From NCBI RefSeq assembly GCF_047237965.1, contig NZ_JBDFLX010000001.1, forward strand, positions 2,170,001 to 2,234,000: a DNA stretch of 64,000 nt, in the 5' to 3' direction. Positions 9,081 to 16,837 of the stretch are shown here, one piece after another (position 1 is the first letter of the stretch; every line of letters starts with the position of its first letter). Made by a program: the position numbers and the translations under genes. Below the pieces are notes generated by a model that saw nothing but the letters and a program-made list of their open reading frames with translations, was not told the DNA's origin and did not search any database. This DNA is from Noviherbaspirillum_A sp047237965 (GTDB lineage: Bacteria; Pseudomonadota; Gammaproteobacteria; Burkholderiales; Burkholderiaceae_D).

Positions 9081-9912
9081 CTGCGAATCCTTTTCTCGTT
9101 TTCTGGAACCATGCAAAGCCTATCCAAGCAGTTGCCATTGCGACCAGAGTATATATGAGCAGACCAGTCCAATCAGGCATCTTCCCCCATATAAGAATAT
9201 CTCTCGTCTGTTCAATAATGAAGGTTAGCGGATTCGCCATAATGACTGGCCTGAATCGCTCGGGAACTGCAGTGATTGGATAGAAGACCGGAGAGAGGAA
9301 CATCAAAACGGTTGTAATAATCCCGACAGTTTGAGCAACGTCTCTGAGGTAAACGCCCAAGGAGGCAAGAATCCAGGCAATGCCAACAACGAGGACGACT
9401 AGGGGAAACAATACAGCTGGAATAAATATTGCGGTCCAGTTTAAGTATCCATTGAAAACGAGAAATGCCAGCAGCAGCACGCCAATATTAATAATGGCAT
9501 GAAAAATTGCCGCACCCATTGAAATTACTGGAAGCACCTCAAGCGGAAACAGGACCTTTTTAACATAGTTTGTATTTGACAAAACCAGCCCGGGCGCGCG
9601 ATTGATCACTTCGCTAAAAAGATTTAAAACTATCATGCCGACGAATAGCACCACAGCAAATTGCGTTTTGCTTTCGTCGCCTCCCACGCCGCCCCATCGC
9701 GACTTGAATATTTCCGAGAACACAAAGGTGTACACGAATAGCATGAAAACAGGACTGAAAAAGGACCAAGCGAGGCCCATGGCAGATCCTCTATACCGGC
9801 CAACAACTTCGCGCCTTGTCATTTGCAAAATCAGACGGCGGTTGCTCCAGAGGCTTTGGACCATGGCCAAGAAGGACAATTTTTGTGGACCATGTGGATT
9901 AACAGGAATCAT
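9070..9912 (-). CDS. wzm: Polysaccharide ABC exporter permease
   Basis: A 280-residue ABC-2 type permease with about six membrane segments. The N-terminus 'RRLILQMTRREVVGRYRGSA' and the following 'LAWSFFSPVFMLFVYTFVFS' are typical of Wzm/TagG/KpsM-like exporters. It pairs with Wzt to move undecaprenol-linked glycan across the inner membrane. Its last bases overlap the wzt start. A 333-bp non-coding gap separates it from rfbD, so it may have its own promoter, with wzm through the TuaH-like gene forming one transcript. Confidence 0.93.
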   Translation of the reverse strand: MIPVNPHGPQKLSFLAMVQSLWSNRRLILQMTRREVVGRYRGSAMGLAWSFFSPVFMLFVYTFVFSEIFKSRWGGVGGDESKTQFAVVLFVGMIVLNLFSEVINRAPGLVLSNTNYVKKVLFPLEVLPVISMGAAIFHAIINIGVLLLAFLVFNGYLNWTAIFIPAVLFPLVVLVVGIAWILASLGVYLRDVAQTVGIITTVLMFLSPVFYPITAVPERFRPVIMANPLTFIIEQTRDILIWGKMPDWTGLLIYTLVAMATAWIGFAWFQKTRKGFADVL

Positions 9913-10245
9913 AGAACCAACTAGAATATTTATTCGTATTACCGGATGCCTACTGCATTTTCAGCACTGCCAAGGATAGGCCTTCGGATGAACTTAACGA
10001 AGCCATTGGATTTTTCAGCTCTGCACTACGCCTGAATACGGTGAAAATTTCAAGTCTAAAATACAAATCGCCAATTTTGAAGAACTGCGCGCTTTCGCTG
10101 CAACGCGCAGAAGTACCAGACCACTCGCATTGCCAAAATTTTATAAGCTTAAAATTATTTCTTTTGATGAGAAAACTTAAGCGTAATACGAAATGGCCGC
10201 CAACCAACACAAAGATGAGCTAAACGGGGATGTTCTGAGCAGGAT
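9913..10245. other. AT-rich intergenic region between rfbD and wzm
   Basis: A 333-bp gap on the leftward path between rfbD and wzm. The longest frame (86 codons, reverse, 9950-10210) has no family resemblance. The central part near 10130-10170 is very AT-rich, and a TATAAA-like -10 can be read on the reverse strand, without a good -35. I searched for a JUMPStart/ops core (GGCGGTAG) on the reverse strand and did not see one. Confidence 0.35.
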
Positions 10246-11112
10246 CTATTTTTGACACAGGGCGAGCGCAGTTTCCCATTCCGGCAGGTGGCAGAAAGTG
10301 CTAATCAACCGCTCACAGGAAAGGGAGGAGTTTTTTGGCCTGCTCGCTGGAAGTGGGTATTCTTCAGTACGAATCGGCAAGACACGGTTTTTTTTGGCAT
10401 CCGCGTTCGCCAATATCGCCTTGGCGAAATCGTACCATGTGGCACTTCCTTGAGAACTTAAGTGATAGATGCCACTTAAGCCTTTCCTGTCCATCGTGGA
10501 TCGTTTGCTGCCGTATAGCTGAGCGAGTACATTACTTGTCGTATCCGCAATCGTGCGACTCCATGTCGGGGCGCCATATTGATCACTGACAATTTTCAAC
10601 TCGTCCCTTTCACGGGCGAGACGTAGAACGGTCTTTAAAAAATTGTTGCCATACATCCCGTACACCCAACTGGTTCGAAAAATAAAGAATTCGCAACCTG
10701 CTGCCTGTATTGCACGTTCACCTTCCGCTTTGGTCCGTCCATATACATTGATCGGACAGACTGCGTCATCTTCAGCGTAAGCGCCGTCCTTTGTTCCGTC
10801 AAAGACGTAATCCGTTGAATAATGAATCAGTGCCGCACCAATGCGCGCGCACTCCTCCGCCATAACGCCAGGCGCAACCCCGTTGATACGCATTGCTAAC
10901 TCAGGCTCAACCTCGGCTTTATCAACTGCAGTATATGCTGCTGGATTAACGACGAGATCAGGTTTTAATTCGCGAATAACGTTACGTATCTGGTTGAAAT
11001 TACCAATATCCAACTGCGCTCTATTAAGAGCCATAACTTCGCCCAAAGGCTGAAGGCTGCGTTGAAGCTCATATCCAACCTGTCCGTTCACCCCCGTAAG
11101 CAAGATTTTCAT
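10246..11112 (-). CDS. rfbD: dTDP-4-dehydrorhamnose reductase
   Basis: 288 residues. Catalyses the last step of dTDP-L-rhamnose synthesis, NAD(P)H reduction of dTDP-4-keto-L-rhamnose. It has the Rossmann motif GVNGQVGYELQ near the N-terminus, 'STDYVFDGT' and the catalytic YGRTK (YxxxK). Normal length for RfbD/RmlD. The start overlaps the rfbC end by 4 bp (ATGA), showing coupling. It is the last of the rfbBACD set. Confidence 0.96.
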   Translation of the reverse strand: MKILLTGVNGQVGYELQRSLQPLGEVMALNRAQLDIGNFNQIRNVIRELKPDLVVNPAAYTAVDKAEVEPELAMRINGVAPGVMAEECARIGAALIHYSTDYVFDGTKDGAYAEDDAVCPINVYGRTKAEGERAIQAAGCEFFIFRTSWVYGMYGNNFLKTVLRLARERDELKIVSDQYGAPTWSRTIADTTSNVLAQLYGSKRSTMDRKGLSGIYHLSSQGSATWYDFAKAILANADAKKNRVLPIRTEEYPLPASRPKNSSLSCERLISTFCHLPEWETALALCQK

Positions 11113-11672
11113 TGAAAAACCTCGGCCTCTGACAATGCCTTCGCGAGCCTGTCCTTGTTGGAGAGTATCGGCTCATCCGCTATTGGCCAGTCTATTCCCA
11201 ATGATGGGTCGTTCCACAAAATAGATCTTTCGTGTTCCGGAGCCCAATAATCAGTCGTTTTGTACAAAAACTCAGCGTGATCGCTAGTTACAACAAATCC
11301 ATGCGCAAACCCAGCGGGAATCCACAACTGAAGCTTGTTTTCGGCCGATAGTTGGAGCCCAAACCATTTCCCGAATGTCGGAGAATTCTTTCTTATATCC
11401 ACTGCCACGTCGAATACACTACCCACAGTTACCCGCACCAGCTTTCCCTGAGGTTGCTGAATTTGATAATGCAGTCCACGCAATACATTTTTTGCCGAGC
11501 GGGAATGGTTATCTTGCACAAAGCTTGTCGAGACCCCCGTCAATTCTCTGAAACGCTGATCATTAAAGCTCTCAAAGAAAAAACCCCGATCATCACCGAA
11601 TACTTTCGGCTCAATAATTAATAAATCAGGTATCGAAGTGGAAATAACTTGCATATATTTTCTATTTTTCAA
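11109..11672 (-). CDS. rfbC: dTDP-4-dehydrorhamnose 3,5-epimerase
   Basis: A cupin-fold epimerase converting dTDP-4-keto-6-deoxyglucose to dTDP-4-keto-L-rhamnose. Visible family residues are 'GVSTSFVQDNHSRS' and 'VLRGLHYQ' with the catalytic His, 'VDIRKNSPTFGKW', and 'GFAHGFVV'. 187 residues from 11672. An in-frame ATG at 11654 would give 181 residues, starting MQVISTSIPD, which agrees better with the usual N-terminus; neither start has a strong ribosome-binding site. It lies 21 bp after rfbA and overlaps rfbD by 4 bp. Confidence 0.95.
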   Translation of the reverse strand: MKNRKYMQVISTSIPDLLIIEPKVFGDDRGFFFESFNDQRFRELTGVSTSFVQDNHSRSAKNVLRGLHYQIQQPQGKLVRVTVGSVFDVAVDIRKNSPTFGKWFGLQLSAENKLQLWIPAGFAHGFVVTSDHAEFLYKTTDYWAPEHERSILWNDPSLGIDWPIADEPILSNKDRLAKALSEAEVFQ

Positions 11673-11693
11673 TCACAACGGAGTTACCGAGCA

Positions 11694-12593
11694 TCAGTAA
11701 ACACAGTCACGCAACAGACCGAGCAAATATTGGCCGTAGCCATTCTTTTTCAATGGCTCTGCCAGAGCCTGAAGCTGCTCTTCGTTAATGTATTTCCTGC
11801 GATAAGCTATTTCTTCGGGGCACGCAATTTTCAGCCCTTGACGCTTTTCAATCGTTGCAATGAAGTGAGATGCGTCGAGCAACGAGTCATGCGTGCCGGT
11901 ATCAAGCCATGCCATTCCCCGTCCCATCAGTTCCACTTTAAGCAAGCCACGCTCGAGATAAATTCGGTTAACGTCAGTAATTTCAAGCTCGCCTCGCTTC
12001 GATGGCTTTATGCTTGCGGCGATATCACATACCTGATTGTCATAAAAATAAAGGCCTGTGACCGCATAATTTGTTTTAGGGTTAAGCGGCTTTTCCTCAA
12101 TGCTGACAGCAGCGTTTTTCTCGTCGAACTCAACGACGCCGTAACGTTCAGGATCAGTTACATGGTAAGCGAATACAGTGGAACCATCCTCACGGTCGGA
12201 TGCTGCGCGGAGCTGCGATTCGAAATCATGGCCATAGAAGATGTTGTCTCCCAAAATGAGCGCCGAGGGAGCATTTCCAATAAAATCCCGCCCGATGACA
12301 TAAGCCTGCGCCAGTCCATCCGGAGTTGGTTGCTGCGCATACTGCAAATTCAGGCCCCACTGACTACCATCGCCAAGCAGTTCCGCAAACCTCGGCGTGT
12401 CCTGAGGCGTTGAAATAATCAGGATATCCCTGATGCCGGATAGCATCAGCGTCGACAAGGGATAGTAAATCATCGGCTTGTCATATACCGGCAACAGCTG
12501 TTTCGAAACCGATGTTGTCACCGGATAAAGCCGTGTTCCAGAACCACCGGCAAGAATGATGCCTTTGCGGCCTGTCGTCTTTTGTTCGATCAT
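11694..12593 (-). CDS. rfbA: Glucose-1-phosphate thymidylyltransferase
   Basis: 299 residues. Forms dTDP-glucose from dTTP and glucose-1-phosphate, the first step to dTDP-rhamnose. The nucleotidyltransferase signature is 'LAGGSGTRLYPVTTSVSKQL' followed by 'PVYDKPMIYYPLS'; 'ILGDNIFYG' and 'EEKPLNPKTNYAVTGLYFYD' are also present. The length is normal. Its start overlaps the rfbB stop by 4 bp. Confidence 0.97.
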   Translation of the reverse strand: MIEQKTTGRKGIILAGGSGTRLYPVTTSVSKQLLPVYDKPMIYYPLSTLMLSGIRDILIISTPQDTPRFAELLGDGSQWGLNLQYAQQPTPDGLAQAYVIGRDFIGNAPSALILGDNIFYGHDFESQLRAASDREDGSTVFAYHVTDPERYGVVEFDEKNAAVSIEEKPLNPKTNYAVTGLYFYDNQVCDIAASIKPSKRGELEITDVNRIYLERGLLKVELMGRGMAWLDTGTHDSLLDASHFIATIEKRQGLKIACPEEIAYRRKYINEEQLQALAEPLKKNGYGQYLLGLLRDCVY

Positions 12594-13672
12594 GCCTGCT
12601 CCTCGACGTTATCGCGTTGACTGTAGTTGCGCTCTATCCATTTCATATAATCGCCCGACTGCACGTTCTTCACCCATGCCTCGTTGTCCAGATACCAGCG
12701 GACAGTCTTGCGCAATCCGGTTTCAAAGGTTTCAACAGGCTTCCAGCCCAGGTCCCGCTCTATTTTTCTTGCGTCGATCGCATACCGGCGATCATGTCCA
12801 GGACGATCAGCCACGTAGGTGATCTGTTGACGATAGCTGCCTCCGGCTGAGCGTGGATCCATCTCGTCAAGGATGTCGCATAGGGCATGCACGACATCCA
12901 GATTCGCTTTTTCATTCCAGCCACCGATGTTGTAAGTCTCACCCAAACGGCCATCGGACAGCACCCGGCGGATAGCGGCACAGTGGTCTTTCACATACAA
13001 CCAGTCGCGGATCTGTTGACCGTCGCCGTAGATTGGCAAGGCTTTGCCGGCGCGTGCGTTGGCGATTACGAGTGGAATAAGCTTTTCGGGAAAGTGATAC
13101 GGACCGTAGTTGTTAGAGCAGTTCGTGGTCAGCGTGGGAAAACCGTAGGTGTGATGATAGGCGCGCACCAGATGGTCAGACGCTGCCTTCGACGCCGAAT
13201 AAGGACTGTTGGGCTGGTAGGGATGGGTTTCGCTGAACGGCGCATCCGATGGGCCGAGGGAGCCATACACTTCGTCGGTCGACACATGCAGAAAACGAAA
13301 GTCGTCACGCGCTCGGTCGGACAAGGTAGACCAGTAAGCGCGGCTCGCCTCCAGCAGATTGAAGGTGCCGTTCACATTCGTCTGAACAAAGGCGGCGGGA
13401 CCATGGATGGACCGGTCGACATGGCTTTCAGCAGCGAAATGTACAATGGCGCGAGGCTGGTGCTCAGCCAGCAAGCGGTCAATCAACTCGCGATCGCAAA
13501 TATCCCCTTGCACAAAGGTGTGTCGTTTGTCTTCACGCAATGAAGCGAGATTGTTCAGGTTGCCCGCATAGGTCAGTTTGTCGAGGTTCAGAACACTTTC
13601 ATCGTCAGCCCCTAGCCATTCCAGGACAAAGTTGGACCCAATGAAGCCGGCGCCGCCAGTGACTAAAATCAT
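12590..13672 (-). CDS. rfbB: dTDP-glucose 4,6-dehydratase
   Basis: 360 residues from the ATG at 13672, preceded by AAAGG at a good distance; an ATG 18 bp further out is less likely because the family begins at MILVTGGAGFIG. NAD-binding GGAGFIGSNF, 'HVSTDEVYGSLG' and the catalytic YSASK are present. It converts dTDP-glucose to dTDP-4-keto-6-deoxyglucose. It heads the leftward rfbB-A-C-D operon. The IS3-family element lies only 84 bp upstream, so the promoter must fit in the short remaining stretch or come from the element. Confidence 0.97.
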   Translation of the reverse strand: MILVTGGAGFIGSNFVLEWLGADDESVLNLDKLTYAGNLNNLASLREDKRHTFVQGDICDRELIDRLLAEHQPRAIVHFAAESHVDRSIHGPAAFVQTNVNGTFNLLEASRAYWSTLSDRARDDFRFLHVSTDEVYGSLGPSDAPFSETHPYQPNSPYSASKAASDHLVRAYHHTYGFPTLTTNCSNNYGPYHFPEKLIPLVIANARAGKALPIYGDGQQIRDWLYVKDHCAAIRRVLSDGRLGETYNIGGWNEKANLDVVHALCDILDEMDPRSAGGSYRQQITYVADRPGHDRRYAIDARKIERDLGWKPVETFETGLRKTVRWYLDNEAWVKNVQSGDYMKWIERNYSQRDNVEEQA

Positions 13673-13688
13673 ACTATTGCCTTTATAC

Positions 13689-13694
13689 AATATA
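13689..13694 (-). promoter_or_regulatory. Candidate extended -10 of the rfbB promoter
   Basis: On the reverse strand TGTTATATT reads as an extended -10 (TG-N-TATATT) about 17 bases upstream of the rfbB ATG. No convincing -35 is visible, and the leader would be very short. The upstream region is cut by the insertion element at 13756. Confidence 0.3.
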
Positions 13695-13820
13695 ACAACA
13701 TCCTGTGAGGGCAGTATTCTACGTGAATTAAATTACGTGGTTACGGTAATGCCTGCTGAAGTAGCCCCGTGATTCTCCGGACCGTCGGTATTCCTTAAAC
13801 TAACGATTAGGAATACTGCT

Positions 13821-14222
13821 ATGGATATGCCTATGCCTTCGGGAAGAAATCAGCAAGTGGAAGTCATTACCGGGGTCCAGCGGCGCAGACGCTGGACCCC
13901 GGAACAGAAGCTGGAATGGGTCAAGCGCAGTATGGAACCGGGGATGTCGGTGTCCCTGGTGGCTCGGGAAGCGGGTATCACCGCCAGCCAGCTGTTCCAG
14001 TGGCGCAAGGCCTATACAGAAGGATCGCTGGTTGCCGTGCGTGCCAATGAGCCCGTCGTGCCAGCGTCTGAACTGCAGGATGCAATGAAGCGCATCAAGC
14101 AACTGGAAGCGGCATTGGGACGCAAGACCCTGGAGAATGACATCCTCAAGGAAGCGGTGGACCTTGCCAAAGCAAAAAAGTGGATTGCGCGCTCGCCGCT
14201 GTTGCCCGGGGACGACCAATGA
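13821..14222 (+). CDS. IS3-family transposase OrfA
   Basis: 133 residues. An N-terminal helix-turn-helix ('RRRRWTPEQKLEWVKRSM' to 'ITASQLFQWRKAYTEG', residues about 17-75) binds the element ends. A leucine-zipper-like helix ('ELQDAMKRIKQLEAALGRK' and following, about 90-125) mediates multimerisation. Near its end the codons GCA AAA AAG (14172-14180) form the A-AAA-AAG heptamer used for -1 ribosomal frameshifting in this family. This produces the OrfAB fusion that acts as transposase. Confidence 0.93.
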   Translation: MDMPMPSGRNQQVEVITGVQRRRRWTPEQKLEWVKRSMEPGMSVSLVAREAGITASQLFQWRKAYTEGSLVAVRANEPVVPASELQDAMKRIKQLEAALGRKTLENDILKEAVDLAKAKKWIARSPLLPGDDQ

Positions 14223-15064
14223 GACTGGTGTGTTCGACCCTTGGCGTGGCGCGCAGTCATCTCGTGGCACTGCTCAACCGTTCTGACGACTGGACTGACC
14301 GCCGCACGGCACGCAGCCGGATGGATGACACGTTACTGCTGGAAGACGTTCGGCACGTCATTCACGGCCTCGGCACCTATGGCTATCGACGGGTCTGGGG
14401 CGTATTGCGACATCAGCATCCCAGGCCGAACGGACAGTCTCCTAACCACAAACGCGTCTATCGGGTCATGCGGGACCATGGCCTGCTGCTCTATCGTCAT
14501 GGTCAGCGACCGGTCTCTACCCGCAGACACGATGGCAAGGTAGCCGTCGACAGCAGCAATACCCGCTGGTGCTCGGATGGCTTTGAAGTGGCTTGCGACA
14601 ATGGCGAACGGGTACGGGTAGCCTTTGCGCTGGACTGCTGCGATCGGGAAGTCATGAGCTGGGTGGCGACAACAAAAGGCATTGACGCCGGGCTGGTGGG
14701 CGACTTGATGATGCAAGCGATCGAGTCACGATTTGGTCCAAACAGCACGGCGCCATCGGAGATTGAATGGCTGACCGACAATGGCAGTTGCTATACCGCT
14801 GCTGAGACACGATCATTTGCGCGTGCACTTGGTCTCAAGCCGGTGACCACGCCGGTTTCCAGCCCGCAGAGCAACGGGATGGCCGAGAGTCTGGTCAAAA
14901 CCATCAAGCGCGATTACGCCAAGCTGGCATTGCGTCCGGATGCCAAAACTGTGATGCAACAATTGGTGGACTGGTTTGAGCACTACAATACGAAGCACCC
15001 GCATAGCGCCCTAAAGTACCTGCCGCCACGCATGTTTAGAGAGAAACAGGCTTTGATTAACTAA
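14180..15064 (+). CDS. IS3-family transposase OrfB (rve integrase core, -1 frame)
   Basis: 294 codons in the -1 frame relative to OrfA, overlapping it by 43 bp; a GTG at 14180 lies directly on the slippery site, so independent initiation is doubtful and frameshift fusion is more likely. An HTH_21-like region ('YGYRRVWGVLRHQHP') is followed by a DDE core: Asp in 'NTRWCSDGFEVACDNGE', Asp in 'WLTDNGSCYTAA' and Glu in 'SPQSNGMAESLVKTIKRDY'. The WCSDGFE-type sequence is characteristic of the IS2 group. No stop or frameshift disrupts it. Confidence 0.93.
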   Translation: MDCALAAVARGRPMRLVCSTLGVARSHLVALLNRSDDWTDRRTARSRMDDTLLLEDVRHVIHGLGTYGYRRVWGVLRHQHPRPNGQSPNHKRVYRVMRDHGLLLYRHGQRPVSTRRHDGKVAVDSSNTRWCSDGFEVACDNGERVRVAFALDCCDREVMSWVATTKGIDAGLVGDLMMQAIESRFGPNSTAPSEIEWLTDNGSCYTAAETRSFARALGLKPVTTPVSSPQSNGMAESLVKTIKRDYAKLALRPDAKTVMQQLVDWFEHYNTKHPHSALKYLPPRMFREKQALIN

Positions 15065-15212
15065 CGCCGGTGGTACGGGAATATAGGGGCGAGACCACCT
15101 GCCTCGCAAAAAATTTTCGCTTTCAAGCTATGTTTATCGGGCCTCTCTTTGTTTATGGTGTTGCAACCCAAACTCAGGCCAACCTAACGCTACATCAACT
15201 CAGCTTTACTCT

Positions 15213-16031
15213 ATGACCACCTACGCCATCGGCGACATCCAGGGCTGCCACGCGCGCGCCATCGACCTGATCGACAAGATCCAGACCCGTACCCCTGACG
15301 CCCGCCTCGTCTTCGTCGGCGACGCCGTCAACCGCGGGCCGCAATCCCTTGCCATGCTGCGACTGGTGCGCGAACTCGGCGACCGGGCCGAAATGGTGCT
15401 GGGCAACCACGACCTGCACCTGCTGGCTGTATCGATTGGTATCCGCAAGCCCGGGCGCGGCGATACGCTTGACGATATCCTGTCAGCACCCGACTGCGCG
15501 GAACTGCTCGACTGGCTGCGGCACCGGCCGCTCGCGCTGCGCGAGGATGATTATCTGATGGTGCATGCCGGCCTGTTGCCGCAATGGACGGCCGACCAGG
15601 CGCTGGCCCTGGCCCGGGAGGTGGAAGCAGCCCTGCGCGGCCCTGACTGGAAGGATTTCCTGCGCGGCATGTATGGCAATGAGCCAGCGCGCTGGGACGA
15701 TCACCTGCAGGGCGCCGACCGCCTGCGCTGCATCGTCAACGCGCTGACCCGCATCCGCTTCTGCAGCGCCGACGGCACCATGGATTTCCATACCAAGGAT
15801 GGCACTGGCGAAGCGCCGGCCGGCTTCATGCCATGGTTCGATGTGCCGGGCCGGCGCTCCTCCGACGTGACCGTCGTGGCCGGGCACTGGTCGACACTGG
15901 GACTGGTGGTCCGCCCCGACTTCATCGCGCTCGATACCGGCTGCGTCTGGGGCGGCAAGCTGACTGCGGTGTGCCTGGAAGACAGGGAAATCCTGCAGGT
16001 CGATTGCCCGCAATACCAGCAGCCGGGCTAG
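15213..16031 (+). CDS. apaH: Symmetrical bis(5'-nucleosyl)-tetraphosphatase
   Basis: 272 residues of calcineurin-like phosphoesterase fold, hydrolysing Ap4A to two ADP and also acting on Np4-capped RNA in bacteria that have been studied. The metal-site motifs are in order: GDIQGC (residue 7 on), GDAVNRGP, GNHD and 'MVHAGLLPQW', then 'VVAGHWSTLG' and 'ALDTGCVWGGKLTA'. Length is normal. It lies 115 bp downstream of the insertion element and is convergent with plsC (40 bp between stops). Confidence 0.95.
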   Translation: MTTYAIGDIQGCHARAIDLIDKIQTRTPDARLVFVGDAVNRGPQSLAMLRLVRELGDRAEMVLGNHDLHLLAVSIGIRKPGRGDTLDDILSAPDCAELLDWLRHRPLALREDDYLMVHAGLLPQWTADQALALAREVEAALRGPDWKDFLRGMYGNEPARWDDHLQGADRLRCIVNALTRIRFCSADGTMDFHTKDGTGEAPAGFMPWFDVPGRRSSDVTVVAGHWSTLGLVVRPDFIALDTGCVWGGKLTAVCLEDREILQVDCPQYQQPG

Positions 16032-16071
16032 CGCATCGTCAGCCAGCCGGCAATGGCCCGCTGAACAGGCA

Positions 16072-16806
16072 TTACGCGGCCGCCTTTTCGGCGGCCAGCG
16101 CGCCGGCGACCGCATCATGGGCCGCCGCAGCCAGTTCGCGGCGGTGAGCGCCGGCGCTTGGCAGCGCCGGCAGCAGCAGCAGTTCGGCGCGGATGTCGCG
16201 GTGGCGCAGTATGGTCAGCATGCTTTGCACGAAGGTGGTGTCGCCAACGTATTCCACCGCCGGATGCGGCCGGCCATGGCGGTCCAGGTAGCGCAAGCCG
16301 TAGGGCTGCACCGGCACGTCGGCATCGATTGCCGCCTCGAACAGGTTGGCGTGAAAAGGCAGCACCGTTCCCTGCAGCGACACGGTGCCCTCCGGAAAGA
16401 AGGCCACCCGTTCGCCGGCATGGATGCTGTTCACCAAACCCTGGAAAATCCGCCGCACATCCCGCTGGCGGCCGCGGGCAATGAAAATCGTGCCCGAACG
16501 CTCACACAGCCAACCGACCAGCGGCCAGTCACGAATATCCGACTTGGCAACGAAGCGGCAGGGCCGCAGGCTGTTGATGGCGAAGATGTCCAGCCAGGAC
16601 ACATGGTTGCAGACGATCAGCGCCGGCGTATCCGACAGCACGCCGCTGACAGACAGCCGCACGCCGCAGATTGCCAGCAGCTTCGCCGACCAGCTGCGTA
16701 TGCAGCGCTCGCGCAGCGCCGGTCCGGCCAGCGGGAACACTAGCGCACAGGTCGCCAGCCCTTGCAGCAGGTGCAGCACCACCCGCACCAGGTGCAGCGT
16801 GCTCAC
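16072..16806 (-). CDS. plsC: 1-acyl-sn-glycerol-3-phosphate acyltransferase
   Basis: 244 residues from a GTG at 16806, which has AAGGGCAGGG just upstream and lies 31 bp past the pyrC' stop; a further ATG at 16902 would sit inside pyrC' and is less likely. It makes phosphatidic acid at the inner membrane. There is an N-terminal hydrophobic helix ('LLQGLATCALVFPL'), then the acyltransferase motifs NHVSWLDIF (HX4D), 'GTIFIARG' and FPEGTVS. It ends in an alanine-rich tail. It is the distal gene of the yqgE-ruvX-pyrR-pyrB-pyrC'-plsC operon. Confidence 0.9.
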   Translation of the reverse strand: MSTLHLVRVVLHLLQGLATCALVFPLAGPALRERCIRSWSAKLLAICGVRLSVSGVLSDTPALIVCNHVSWLDIFAINSLRPCRFVAKSDIRDWPLVGWLCERSGTIFIARGRQRDVRRIFQGLVNSIHAGERVAFFPEGTVSLQGTVLPFHANLFEAAIDADVPVQPYGLRYLDRHGRPHPAVEYVGDTTFVQSMLTILRHRDIRAELLLLPALPSAGAHRRELAAAAHDAVAGALAAEKAAA

Positions 16807-16837
16807 GCCCTGCCCTTTCCCGGCCGGCCGTCCTTGA

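Larger units (their letters stand above)
13757..15097 (+). mobile_element. IS3-family insertion sequence, IS2-like group, complete
   Basis: A 1341-bp element with imperfect terminal inverted repeats. The left end is TGAAGTAGCCCCGTGATTC at 13757; the right end, read in reverse from 15097, is TGGTCTCGCCCCTATATTC. Both ends show the TG...CA termini of the family. A perfect 5-bp duplication, CCTGC, flanks it at 13752-13756 and 15098-15102. It contains overlapping orfA and orfB with an A-AAA-AAG slippery site. Both frames are open, so it is probably active or recently inserted. It lies between the rfb operon and apaH. Confidence 0.93.

Noticed and set aside
9913..10245. JUMPStart/ops element before wzm
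   Set aside because: The core GGCGGTAG was not found on the coding strand.
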